Shown: positions 1 through 8,385 of the stretch, one piece after another
Layout: the number at the start of each line of letters is the position of its first letter
Numbering within the stretch: position 1 is the first letter of the stretch
DNA from: Rhodobacterales bacterium
Lineage (GTDB): Bacteria; Pseudomonadota; Alphaproteobacteria; Rhodobacterales; Rhodobacteraceae
Length of the DNA stretch: 64,000 nucleotides
Direction of reading: 5' to 3'
Assembly: GCA_026400355.1 (NCBI GenBank)
Contig: JAPLPE010000013.1
Coordinates: forward strand, 248,001 to 312,000
Made by a program: the position numbers and the translations under genes
Notes under the pieces: generated by a model
Told to the model about the DNA's origin: nothing
Database searches by the model: none
The model's input: the letters and a program-made list of their open reading frames with translations, nothing else

Positions 1-711
1 CTCATGGGCCTCGACACTGCCCTTGGTGCGCTCAAGGCCGCGCAGCGCGACCCCGGCCGCCCCGGCTGGCGCCCCTGGGCGCGACGGGAAGAACGCCCGC
101 AGATCATGCATGACGAAAATGCGGCAAAACAGATGCTGGCCGCCGCCGGGGTCACCGTCCCGCGCGGCATCAGTGCAAAGACACTGCGCGATCTCAACCT
201 GGGTCAGGCGGGGTTAACCCCGCCCTATGCGCTCAAGGGTCTGGGCTTTGCGCACAAGACAGAGGCGGGGGCCGTCCGTCTCAACCTCACCACCCTCGAC
301 AATCAGTCCGACATCCCCGGTGCAAAGGGTTACCTTGTCGAGGAAATGGTAGCCGACGCCGTGGCGGAAGTTCTGATCGGCCTCCGCCGCGATCCCGTCT
401 ATGGCGCGACCCTGACCCTCGGCCTTGGCGGCACGGCGACGGAACTCCTCGCTGATACGGTCACGCTCGTTCTGCCCGTCACGGCTGCTGACATAGCCGA
501 AGCCCTCACCCGCCTCCGCCTTTGGCCGCTTCTCAATGGCTACCGGGGAAGAACAAAGGCCGACACCGCCGCCATCGCCGCAACAGCCCTCGCCCTGCAA
601 GACCTGATGGCCGCCCGCCCCGGTCTGACCGAAATCGAGATCAACCCGCTCATGGTCCGCGCCAAAGGCGCCGTGGCCGTCGATGCCGTCATCTGGGAGG
701 ATGCACCCTGA
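1..711 (+). CDS. Acyl-CoA synthetase (NDP-forming), C-terminal ATP-grasp part, 5' truncated
   Basis: The reading frame is open at the window edge, so only the last ~236 codons are present. The sequence fits the ATP-grasp (beta-like) domain of ADP-forming acyl-CoA synthetases: an early Lys in 'PYALKGLGFAHKTEAGAV', 'YLVEEMV', a Gly-rich 'LTLGLGGTATELL' and the closing 'EIEINPLMV', which supplies acidic metal ligands in this fold. The family makes acyl-CoA from a carboxylic acid, ATP and CoA through a phosphohistidine. The stop abuts the ATG of the crotonase gene, so the two are probably cotranscribed, giving a ligase plus hydratase pair that could feed a small acid into beta-oxidation-like steps. 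The substrate cannot be read from this fragment. Confidence 0.85.
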   Translation, partial: LMGLDTALGALKAAQRDPGRPGWRPWARREERPQIMHDENAAKQMLAAAGVTVPRGISAKTLRDLNLGQAGLTPPYALKGLGFAHKTEAGAVRLNLTTLDNQSDIPGAKGYLVEEMVADAVAEVLIGLRRDPVYGATLTLGLGGTATELLADTVTLVLPVTAADIAEALTRLRLWPLLNGYRGRTKADTAAIAATALALQDLMAARPGLTEIEINPLMVRAKGAVAVDAVIWEDAP

Positions 712-1506
712 ATGGACATGCTGACCGAAGGCCCGATCCGCACCCGCCGCGACGGCGCGATCCTCGAGGTCACGCTGGATCGCCCCAAGGCCAACGCCAT
801 CGACCTGGCCACCAGCCGGATCATGGGCCAGACCTTTCGCGACTTCCGCGATGACGAGACACTCCGCGTCGCGATCATGCGGGCGGAGGGCGGGAAATTC
901 TTCTGCCCCGGCTGGGATCTCAAGGCTGCCGCCGCCGGTGACGCGGTCGACGGTGACTATGGCATGGGCGGCTTCGGCGGTCTGCAGGAACTCCCCAACC
1001 TGAACAAACCCGTCATCTGCGCCGTCAATGGCATCTGCTGCGGCGGGGGGCTGGAACTCGCCCTGTCCTGCGACCTGATCCTTGCCTCCGACAACGCCAC
1101 CTTCGCTTTGCCCGAAATCCGTTCCGGCACCGTGGCAGACGCCGCCTCGATCAAACTCCCCAAGCGCATCCCCTACCATGTCGCGATGGACCTCCTCCTC
1201 ACCGGCCGCTGGTTCGATGCCGATGAAGCGCTGCGCTGGGGCCTTCTCAAGGAGATCACGACACCCGCCGACCTCCTGCCCAAGACCTGGGACCTCGCCC
1301 GCCTCCTCGCCTCGGGGCCGCCGCTCGTGTTTGCCGCAATCAAGGAAGTCGTGCGCGAGGCCGAGGCAATGCGCTTTCAGGACGCGCTCAACCGCATCAC
1401 CAAACGCCAGTTGCCCACCGTTGACCGCCTCTACGGGTCCGAAGACAACAAGGAAGGTTTCCGCGCCTTTGCCGAAAAGCGCGACCCGGTCTGGAAGGGG
1501 AAGTAA
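712..1506 (+). CDS. Enoyl-CoA hydratase/isomerase (crotonase) family, carnitinyl-CoA dehydratase-like
   Basis: A 264-residue protein of normal crotonase length. It has the N-terminal 'EVTLDRPKANAID' strand, the first oxyanion-hole region 'GKFFCPGWDLKAA', and the second at 'VNGICCGGGLELALSCDLI', followed by 'FALPEI'. The Gly-Gly-Gly turn and the 'LPE' segment are typical of CaiD-like carnitinyl-CoA dehydratases, but the assignment within the superfamily is an inference. It starts directly after the acyl-CoA synthetase stop. Together they suggest activation of an acid to its CoA ester and hydration or dehydration of it. It converges on the aldehyde dehydrogenase gene. Confidence 0.85.
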   Translation: MDMLTEGPIRTRRDGAILEVTLDRPKANAIDLATSRIMGQTFRDFRDDETLRVAIMRAEGGKFFCPGWDLKAAAAGDAVDGDYGMGGFGGLQELPNLNKPVICAVNGICCGGGLELALSCDLILASDNATFALPEIRSGTVADAASIKLPKRIPYHVAMDLLLTGRWFDADEALRWGLLKEITTPADLLPKTWDLARLLASGPPLVFAAIKEVVREAEAMRFQDALNRITKRQLPTVDRLYGSEDNKEGFRAFAEKRDPVWKGK

Positions 1507-1621
1507 AGCGCCAGAGGACGCGTTGCGCGCTCCCCTGCAGTATTTGCCCCAAGCCGAAACCTACCGATCAAGGCGAAAAACCTGCCCCTTCCCCATTTTC
1601 TGTCCCCAAATATCCCGGGGG

Positions 1622-1662
1622 GAGGCGCAGCCAGGGGGGCAGAGCCCCCCCTCTGCCGCCTC
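1622..1662. terminator. Large GC-rich hairpin between convergent genes
   Basis: An outer stem pairs 1622-1630 with 1653-1662 (one bulge). An inner perfect 7-bp stem GGGGGGC / GCCCCCC (1634-1640 with 1644-1650) closes an AGA loop. It lies between the stops of the converging crotonase and aldehyde dehydrogenase genes, the expected place for a bidirectional terminator. No U-tract follows, so intrinsic termination is not certain. Confidence 0.5.
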
Positions 1663-1664
1663 AG

Positions 1665-3107
1665 TCAGGGCGCGACATATCCCACCAGCGCCTTGACCTC
1701 GCAGAAATCATGGATGCCCCAGTCGGCATATTCACGCCCGTTGCCCGACTGCTTGTAGCCGCCGAAGGGCGCGAAAAGGTCCCAGGCCGGGCCATTGATC
1801 TGCACCTGCCCCGCCCGCAACGCCCGCGCGACACGGCCGACAAGGGCCGGGTCCGTGCCCTGTATATAGGCCGCAAGCCCGTATTGCGTATCATTGGCAA
1901 TCCCGATTGCCTCCTCGACCGTATCGTAGGCCAGGATCGACAGGACCGGCCCAAAGATCTCTTCCCGTGACACCGTCATCCCCGGCGTCACATCGGCAAA
2001 GACCGTCGGGCGCACATAATGCCCCGCGTTCAGCCCGCCGGGCCGTCCCAGACCACCCGCGGCCAAAGTCGCCCCTTCCTCGATCCCCGCCCTGATCAGC
2101 CGCTGGATCTTGTCCCACTGCAGCCCGCTCACCACCGGCCCCAGATCAACACCTGCCACCGTGGGGTCCCCCACGACCAGCGCCTGCGCAACCCCGGCCG
2201 CCACCGCCGCCGCCTCATCCATACGCGCACGCGGCACCAGCATCCGCGTCGGCGCATCGCAGGACTGGCCCGAATTCGCAAAACAAAGCCGCGCGCCCTC
2301 GTCCACTGCCCTGGCGAAATCGCAATCGGGCAGAAGGATGTTGGCGGACTTTCCACCCAACTCCTGCGCCACCCGCTTGACCGTGGGCGCAGCCGCCTGC
2401 GCCACCTGAATGCCCGCCCGGGTCGACCCGGTAAAGGACACCATGTCAACCTCCGAATGACTGGCCAGAACCTGCCCCACCTCGGGCCCTGTCCCGTTGA
2501 CAAGGTTGAACACACCTGCAGGCGTGCCCGCCTCATCCATGATCTCGGCCCAGATCAGCCCAGACAGCGGCGCGATCTCGGACGGCTTCAGCACCATCGT
2601 GCAGCCCGCGACCAAAGCCGGGGCCACCTTGCAGGTGATCTGGTTCATCGGCCAGTTCCAAGGTGTGATCAGTGCGACTACCCCGATCCCCTCGCGCACG
2701 ATCTGGCTGTTGGACCGGTGTTCCTCCCAGACGAACCGTTCTGCCGCCTCGAGCGTCGCGCCGATATGCGCCACCCCGGCCCAGGCCTGCGCTTCGCGCG
2801 CAAAGGACAAGGGCGCTCCCATCTCGGCCGAAATCGCCTGCGCGATCTCTTCGGACCGCGCCTCGTAGATCTCCATGATCCGCCGCAACAACGCGATCCG
2901 CTCGGCCACCGGTGTCACAGTCCAGCCCGCAAAGGCCGCCCGCGCCCCGAGAATCGCCCGCTCCGCATCCGCGACAGACCCCAGCGCCAGCGTCCCGATC
3001 ACCGCCTCATTGGCCGGGTTCTCCACCGGCATCGTGCTGCCCCCCGGCCCCGGCGCGACCCAGGCCCCGTTGATGTAGAACTGACCCAACCGCTCCAAAG
3101 CGCTCAT
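1665..3107 (-). CDS. NAD(P)+-dependent aldehyde dehydrogenase
   Basis: A 480-residue ALDH-superfamily enzyme, full length. The general base is E249 in 'QELGGKSANILL' and the nucleophile is C283 in 'FANSGQSCDAP'. The cofactor-site motifs 'ITPWNWPM' and 'KPSEIAP', and 'EEIFGPVLSI' near the C terminus, are all present. It oxidises an aldehyde to an acid. Its ATG overlaps the TGA of the upstream TetR gene (ATGA), so regulator and enzyme are one transcript, divergent from the aminotransferase cluster. Betaine-aldehyde-type substrates would suit the neighbourhood, but specificity is inferred only from context. Confidence 0.9.
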   Translation of the reverse strand: MSALERLGQFYINGAWVAPGPGGSTMPVENPANEAVIGTLALGSVADAERAILGARAAFAGWTVTPVAERIALLRRIMEIYEARSEEIAQAISAEMGAPLSFAREAQAWAGVAHIGATLEAAERFVWEEHRSNSQIVREGIGVVALITPWNWPMNQITCKVAPALVAGCTMVLKPSEIAPLSGLIWAEIMDEAGTPAGVFNLVNGTGPEVGQVLASHSEVDMVSFTGSTRAGIQVAQAAAPTVKRVAQELGGKSANILLPDCDFARAVDEGARLCFANSGQSCDAPTRMLVPRARMDEAAAVAAGVAQALVVGDPTVAGVDLGPVVSGLQWDKIQRLIRAGIEEGATLAAGGLGRPGGLNAGHYVRPTVFADVTPGMTVSREEIFGPVLSILAYDTVEEAIGIANDTQYGLAAYIQGTDPALVGRVARALRAGQVQINGPAWDLFAPFGGYKQSGNGREYADWGIHDFCEVKALVGYVAP

Positions 3108-3838
3108 GCCTTCAACCCCTCGTCATTGAAATGGCGCGGAAAATACGCCGCCGCCGTGCTCATCACGGTCCGCAGCCCCTCCTCGCGGGAATAGGGCGCA
3201 TCCATCGTCATCAGGTCAAGCCAGACACCCTCGACCGTCACCCGCAGCGCGCGGGCCACGATCACCGGATCGCCCGCATAGCCGCCTTTGGCGATCAGTC
3301 GCGCGCAGATGCCCTCCAGCATCCGGTTGTACCGCTCGTCATTGGCCCCGTAATTCTCCTGATAGATCGGCCGCGACTGCGCCTCGCCCCAGAAGCTGCA
3401 CCAGGCCGACAGCCGCGCGGGCGTGCAGAGCGCTGGCTCGAAATCCGCCTTCAACAGCGCCTCGATCTGCCGCGCCGCATCATCATCGGGGACCATTGCC
3501 AGCGCCCTGCCCCAGTTGTCCCGGTACTCCTCGGCCAGATAGGCCAGCGTTTCCGACAACAGCCCTTCCTTGGTCGAGAAGTGAAAATTGACAAGCCCGT
3601 GCGACAGCCCCGCCTTCTTCGCCACATCCGTCAAGGTGGTCCGGGCATAACCACTCTCGGCGATCACCTCGATCGTCGCCTCGATCAGCTGCGCCTTGCG
3701 CGCCTCACGGCTCGCTTTGCGGGGCTTCTTCGCTTCAGGGGCAGCATCAGGCACAGATCGAGGTCCCTCCAGAATGGTCTTGTTCAATCTGTAGAACCTC
3801 TTGCGGCGGGGGGAAGGGGCAACGTCATGAAAGGTCAT
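3104..3838 (-). CDS. TetR-family transcriptional regulator, BetI-like
   Basis: Start chosen at 3838, giving 244 residues: an AGGA lies about 8 bases upstream, and the longer open frame would swallow a palindromic operator. After a ~35-residue basic N-terminal extension comes a TetR DNA-binding domain ('LIEATIEVIAESGYARTTL' helix, then 'TDVAKKAGLSHGLVNFHFSTKEGLL'), as in BetI-type regulators. The C-terminal part is the ligand-binding helical bundle. It overlaps the ALDH start by 4 bases and faces the aminotransferase gene, so it probably controls itself, the ALDH and the forward cluster. The ligand is unknown. Confidence 0.85.
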   Translation of the reverse strand: MTFHDVAPSPRRKRFYRLNKTILEGPRSVPDAAPEAKKPRKASREARKAQLIEATIEVIAESGYARTTLTDVAKKAGLSHGLVNFHFSTKEGLLSETLAYLAEEYRDNWGRALAMVPDDDAARQIEALLKADFEPALCTPARLSAWCSFWGEAQSRPIYQENYGANDERYNRMLEGICARLIAKGGYAGDPVIVARALRVTVEGVWLDLMTMDAPYSREEGLRTVMSTAAAYFPRHFNDEGLKA

Positions 3839-3850
3839 TATCAGATCCTG

Positions 3851-3868
3851 ATTGACAGTCCAGTCAAT
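3851..3868. promoter_or_regulatory. Putative TetR operator (palindrome)
   Basis: ATTGAC-AGTCCA-GTCAAT has perfect 6-bp arms around a 6-base spacer. It lies 13 bases upstream of the TetR start and 75 bases before the divergent aminotransferase ATG. It contains a TTGACA that could serve as a -35 element for the forward cluster. Size and position fit a TetR/BetI dimer site. Binding by the adjacent regulator is inferred. Confidence 0.6.
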
Positions 3869-3942
3869 ACGCGGGCAGGCTACGACCATTGGTCTCGCAT
3901 CCCACAAGGGCAGGCGCGGCCCCAAGCCGGAAAGCCTGACCC

Positions 3943-5262
3943 ATGCGTGACCTCACCAAATCCAACGCCCAGTTCAAACAGGCCGTCAAACGCCTGCCGC
4001 TCGGCGTCTCCTCCTCCTTCCGTTACTGGGGCGAAGAACGGACGATCTATGTCGCACGGGGCAAAGGTGGCCGGGTCTGGGACATCGACGGCAACGAATA
4101 CGTGGACTACCGCCTCGGCTACGGACCCGCAATCCTTGGCTATGCCGACGACCGCGTTGACGAAGCCGCCAAACGCGGGATGGAGATCGGCGGCGTCTTT
4201 GCCCTCTCCACCGAACGCGAACTCATCGTCGCCGACCGCATCTGCAAGATGGTCCCCGGCATGGACCTCGTCCGCTTCTCGAACTCAGGAACCGAGGCCG
4301 TGATGGCCGCCCTTCGCCTCGCCCGCGCACATACCGGACGCGACAGTTATCTGCTTGTCGAGGGCGGCTACCACGGCCTGTTCGACGCCGCGATGTGGAT
4401 GGCCAATGTCGAAGAATGGGACGCCCGCAGCAACCGCGACCCCGAAGTTGTGCCCTATTCCAAAGGCATCCCCCAGACGCTCAAGGCCCTCGCCCACCTT
4501 GTCCCCATGAACGACATGCAGCGGCTTGAAGACACGTTCAAGGCGCAGGGCCACACGATGGCCGCCATGCTGATTGAACCGATCCAGGGCAATTGCTGCG
4601 GCATCTCGGCCCGCGCTGACTATGTCCAACTGGCCCGGAAGCTCTGCGACCAGTACGGCGTCCTTCTCATCATCGACGAGGTGAAAACCGGCTTCCGTGT
4701 CGCCAAGGGCGGCATCCAGTCTATCCTCGGCGTCGTCCCCGATATCGCGACCTTCGCCAAGGCGATGGGCAACGGCTATCCGATCAGTGCCATCGCCGGG
4801 CGCGAAGAAGTCATGCGCACCTTCAACTTCGGCAAAGCCGCCCACGGCGGCACCTACACCGCCCATTCCGTCAGCCTCGCCGCCGCCGAAGAATGCCTCC
4901 GCATCCTTGATGAAACAACCGCGCTGGCCGATCTCGCCACCTATGGCGAAAACCTCAAGGCCGGGATTTCCACGATCCTCAAGGCCCGCGACATCACCTA
5001 TTCCTTCACAGGCCACCCCTCCATGTTCGGCCTCTTCTTTGCGAAAACTCCACCCGACAACTACCGTGCGTGGAAAACCTCGGATTATTCCTTCTACGAC
5101 ACGATGGCCTACCATCTGCATGACGCGGGCATCATCTGCGAACCCGACTCGCGCGAACCCCTCTTCATGTGCGCCGCCCATGACGCCTCTTGTCTGGCAG
5201 ACACGCTCAAGGCGTTCGAAACGGCCGTTGATTTGACGCTCGAGCAAATGGAAGAGGCATGA
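3943..5262 (+). CDS. Class III PLP aminotransferase, glutamate-1-semialdehyde aminomutase-like
   Basis: 439 residues. PLP-site motifs are present: 'SNSGTEA' (about 113-119), 'DEVKTGFR' with D245 for the pyridine nitrogen, and the Schiff-base lysine K273 in 'FAKAMGNGYP'. The overall pattern resembles HemL-type aminomutases, but the catabolic neighbours make a housekeeping role in haem synthesis unlikely. It more probably transaminates an imported amine or an intermediate. First gene of the forward series, with its stop overlapping the next start (ATGA). Expression probably answers to the operator at 3851-3868. Confidence 0.88.
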   Translation: MRDLTKSNAQFKQAVKRLPLGVSSSFRYWGEERTIYVARGKGGRVWDIDGNEYVDYRLGYGPAILGYADDRVDEAAKRGMEIGGVFALSTERELIVADRICKMVPGMDLVRFSNSGTEAVMAALRLARAHTGRDSYLLVEGGYHGLFDAAMWMANVEEWDARSNRDPEVVPYSKGIPQTLKALAHLVPMNDMQRLEDTFKAQGHTMAAMLIEPIQGNCCGISARADYVQLARKLCDQYGVLLIIDEVKTGFRVAKGGIQSILGVVPDIATFAKAMGNGYPISAIAGREEVMRTFNFGKAAHGGTYTAHSVSLAAAEECLRILDETTALADLATYGENLKAGISTILKARDITYSFTGHPSMFGLFFAKTPPDNYRAWKTSDYSFYDTMAYHLHDAGIICEPDSREPLFMCAAHDASCLADTLKAFETAVDLTLEQMEEA

Positions 5263-6872
5263 CCTGCGACGCCCTCATCATCGGCGCAGGCCATAATGGC
5301 CTCGTCACGGCCTGTTACCTCGCGCGCGCCGGGATGAAGGTCACGGTCGCGGAAAAGAACGACTGGATCGGCGGCGCCGCTGTCAGCCGCGAACTTTACC
5401 CCGGCTTCACCTATTCCAACTGCTCCTACGTCTGCTCCCTCTTCCGGCCCGAGATCATGCGCGATCTCGAACTCCCCAGATACGGCCTCCAGATCCTCCC
5501 CTACGAAGGCGGCGTCGTCTTCATGGAAAACGGCGACTATCTCGGCATGTTCCGCGATCATGACGCGAACCGCCGCGAATTCGCCCGCCACTCGCCCCGC
5601 GATGCCGAAGCCTACGACCGCTATTCCCGCGACATCATGCGCCACTGCCGGTTCATCCGCCCGCTTCTTATGCGCACCCCACCCGATCCCTCCTCGTTCA
5701 AGCCGCGCGATCTGTCCGAACTCGCCTATCTCGGCCGCAAGGCCATGGAACTGTCCGAAGTCCAGATCAGCGACATGATCCGCTTCTGGACCATGTCCAT
5801 CTCGGACTTCCTCGACGGCTATTTCGAAAGCCCGGTGATCAAGGCCTACCTCGCCGTCTCGGCCATCATCGGCACGGCGCTTGGCCCGATGTCCCCCGGT
5901 TCGGCCTATGTGCTCTTGCATCACTACATGGGCGATGTGGACGGCAACGTCGGCGCATGGGGCTTTGCCCGCGGTGGCATGGGCGCGATCACGCAGGCCC
6001 TCAAGGCCTCGCTCGAGGCTTCGGGCGGCACGATCAAGGCGGGCCACGGCGTCGAAAAGGTCCTTGTCCGCAACGGCCGGGCCGTCGGCGTCGAACTCGA
6101 CAACGGCGAAACACTGCACGCCACCCGCGTGATCTCCAACATGGACGTCAGGCGCACCTTCCTCAAGCATGTCGCCGCCGACGAACTCCCCTCCGATTTC
6201 GTCCGTCAGGTCAAACGGTTCAAGACGCGCGGGTCCTCCGGCAAACTCAACATCGCCCTCGACGCCGCACCGAAATTCACCGCCCTTCCCGAAGGCGCGC
6301 CCAACCTGCGCGGCGACCTTCACTTCACCGATACCGTTGAACGCATGGAACGCGCCTATGACGACTGGAAATCCGGCCATTTCACCCGCGACCCGTTTCA
6401 GGACGTCATGATCCCCACGATGATCGACCCGACGATGACGCCGCCGGGCAAGCATTTCATGTCCTGCTTCGTCCAATATGCCCCGCCCAGGATCGAAGGC
6501 CGGGACTGGACCGATGCCGACCGTGATGCCTTTGGTCAGGCCTGCGTCAACCAGATCAACCGCTTCGCTCCCGGCTTCAAGGACCTCATCCTGCATATGG
6601 AGGTCCGCACCCCGCGCGAGCTTGAGGCCGAAGTGGGCCTCACCGAAGGCAACATCTTTCAGGGCGAACTCACCTTCGACCAGCTTCTCTTCAACCGCCC
6701 CGTTCCCGGCTACGCCCAATACCGCAGCCCGATCAAGGCCTTGTGGATGTGCGGCTCTTCCACCCATCCCGGTGGCGGCGTCATGGGCGCCCCTGGCCGC
6801 AACGCCGCCGCCGAAATCCTCCGCGACGCCCGCATGGGCATCGACATGAGTGACGCCTATGCCGTCCTCTGA
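5259..6872 (+). CDS. NAD(P)/FAD-dependent oxidoreductase, phytoene-desaturase-like (copy 1)
   Basis: 537 residues. The N-terminal dinucleotide fold 'ALIIGAGHNGLVTACYLARAG' with acidic 'VAEK' is followed by 'IGGAAVSRELYPGF'. The C-terminal FAD motif has 'LWMCGSSTHPGGGVMGAPGRNAA', the signature of the CrtI/COG1233 family. No other carotenoid genes are nearby, so pigment synthesis is unlikely. In a demethylation cluster it may desaturate or oxidise a C-N bond. It overlaps its neighbours on both sides, showing tight translational coupling. Confidence 0.82.
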   Translation: MTCDALIIGAGHNGLVTACYLARAGMKVTVAEKNDWIGGAAVSRELYPGFTYSNCSYVCSLFRPEIMRDLELPRYGLQILPYEGGVVFMENGDYLGMFRDHDANRREFARHSPRDAEAYDRYSRDIMRHCRFIRPLLMRTPPDPSSFKPRDLSELAYLGRKAMELSEVQISDMIRFWTMSISDFLDGYFESPVIKAYLAVSAIIGTALGPMSPGSAYVLLHHYMGDVDGNVGAWGFARGGMGAITQALKASLEASGGTIKAGHGVEKVLVRNGRAVGVELDNGETLHATRVISNMDVRRTFLKHVAADELPSDFVRQVKRFKTRGSSGKLNIALDAAPKFTALPEGAPNLRGDLHFTDTVERMERAYDDWKSGHFTRDPFQDVMIPTMIDPTMTPPGKHFMSCFVQYAPPRIEGRDWTDADRDAFGQACVNQINRFAPGFKDLILHMEVRTPRELEAEVGLTEGNIFQGELTFDQLLFNRPVPGYAQYRSPIKALWMCGSSTHPGGGVMGAPGRNAAAEILRDARMGIDMSDAYAVL

Positions 6873-8385
6873 TGTGATCGTCATCGGCGGCGGCCCGAAC
6901 GGCCTCGCCGCCGCCACCCGCCTGGCCCAGTCCGGTCGCCGCGTGACCCTTGTCGAAGCGCAGCCCCAGGTCGGCGGCGGCGCTGCCACGACTGAATTCC
7001 ACACCGGCTACCGCACCTCCGCCCTCGCCCATATCCTGCAAGGCCCCGACGCCCGTGTCGCGTCCGCGATGAAGCTTGACGCTCACGGCCTCCGCCTCTC
7101 CACCCCCCTCACCACCGCCGTCCCCGGCATCGATCCGCTGACCATGCAGGGCACGTTCGGCAAGGTCTCGGGCCTCGCCGCGACCGACCTCGCCGCATGG
7201 TCCGAACTGCAGGAACGCCTCACCCGATTTGCCCGCCTCCTCGCCCCCATGCGCCAGATGACCCCGCCCCGCCCCGCCGCCAAGGCGGGCAATGACCTGT
7301 GGAACCTCGGCAAACTCGGCCTCTCGCTCCGCTCCATGGGCAAGGTCGAATTCCGCGAACTCCTGCGGATGCTGCTCATCAACGTGGCCGACGTGCTCGA
7401 AGATGACCTGACCGACGACCGCCTCATGGGCCTTCTCGCATTCGACGCCACCCTTGGCGCTTGGGCAGGCCCCCGGTCGCCCAACTCGCTCATCGTCTAC
7501 CTCAACCGCATCGCAGCCGGTGAAACGCTCACCCTGCCGATGGGCGGCATGGGCTCGGTTGCCGCCGCCATGCGCAAAGCGGCCGAGGCTGCAGGCGTCA
7601 CGGTCCTCACCGGCTCCCCCGTCGACCGGATCGACATGGCCGCCGATATCGTCATCGGGGTCACGCTCGCCAATGGCGAAAACTTTGCCGCCGGGGCGGT
7701 CCTCTCGGCCATCTGCCCCCGCCGCACTCTTGAAACTCTCGTCGGCCCCCGCTACCTCGACACCGGCTTTATCCGCCGCGCCCGCGCGATCAAGTCGCGC
7801 GGTGGGGCCGCCAAACTCCACCTCGCCCTGACCGGCGCGCCACATTTCCCTGCCGCCGACCTCACCTGGCGCATTGTCCTCGCCCCCTCGGTCAACGCCG
7901 TAGAAAACGCCTTCAACCCGGTCAAATACGGCGAAGTCCCCGACGCCCCGGTCATGGAAATCACCTTCCCCACCGCCCATGACCCCAGCCTCGCGCCCTC
8001 CGGCCACCACGTCCTCTCCGCCGTGGTCCAGTTCGCCCCCCACGCCCCCAAGGATCGCGACGCGGCCCGCGCCCAGATGCTCCAGAACACCCTGAACGTG
8101 CTGGAAACTGCCGCCCCCGGCCTCCGCCCCCTCATCGCCCACGCCGAAATCCTCATGCCTTACGATATCGAAGACCGCTTCGGCATGTCTGGCGGCTCAT
8201 GGCACCACGGCGATCTTGCCGTCGAACAGATGCTTTTCCTGCGCCCCTTTGCAGGTGTCAGCCAATACAACACCCCCATCCCCGGCCTGTGGCTCGGCGG
8301 TGCGGGCAGTCATCCCGGCGGCGGCATCTCGGGCGCGGCAGGCTGGAACGCCGCGACCCAACTCCTGCAGGGGGCCAAGCCATGA
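6859..8385 (+). CDS. NAD(P)/FAD-dependent oxidoreductase, phytoene-desaturase-like (copy 2)
   Basis: About 508 residues from the ATG at 6859 (a GTG at 6850 is possible). It has 'VIVIGGGPNGLAAATRLAQSG', 'VGGGAATTEF' and the C-terminal 'LWLGGAGSHPGGGISGAAGWNAA', the same family as the preceding gene but clearly diverged. Two tandem, overlapping COG1233 genes suggest either a heterodimer or two successive oxidations. The stop overlaps the start of the GcvT-like gene (ATGA). No membrane segment is apparent. Confidence 0.82.
   Translation: MPSSDVIVIGGGPNGLAAATRLAQSGRRVTLVEAQPQVGGGAATTEFHTGYRTSALAHILQGPDARVASAMKLDAHGLRLSTPLTTAVPGIDPLTMQGTFGKVSGLAATDLAAWSELQERLTRFARLLAPMRQMTPPRPAAKAGNDLWNLGKLGLSLRSMGKVEFRELLRMLLINVADVLEDDLTDDRLMGLLAFDATLGAWAGPRSPNSLIVYLNRIAAGETLTLPMGGMGSVAAAMRKAAEAAGVTVLTGSPVDRIDMAADIVIGVTLANGENFAAGAVLSAICPRRTLETLVGPRYLDTGFIRRARAIKSRGGAAKLHLALTGAPHFPAADLTWRIVLAPSVNAVENAFNPVKYGEVPDAPVMEITFPTAHDPSLAPSGHHVLSAVVQFAPHAPKDRDAARAQMLQNTLNVLETAAPGLRPLIAHAEILMPYDIEDRFGMSGGSWHHGDLAVEQMLFLRPFAGVSQYNTPIPGLWLGGAGSHPGGGISGAAGWNAATQLLQGAKP

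Noticed and set aside
3943-5262. Housekeeping hemL (glutamate-1-semialdehyde aminomutase)
   Set aside because: Alphaproteobacteria normally make 5-aminolevulinate through HemA-type ALA synthase, and the gene is embedded in a catabolic operon.
5109-7004. A 631-codon open frame on the minus strand, and similar long antisense frames at 214-1179, 6781-8142, 11876-13396 and 22349-23896
   Set aside because: They lie opposite genes with clear motifs, show no family features, and are expected where GC-rich third positions remove antisense stops.
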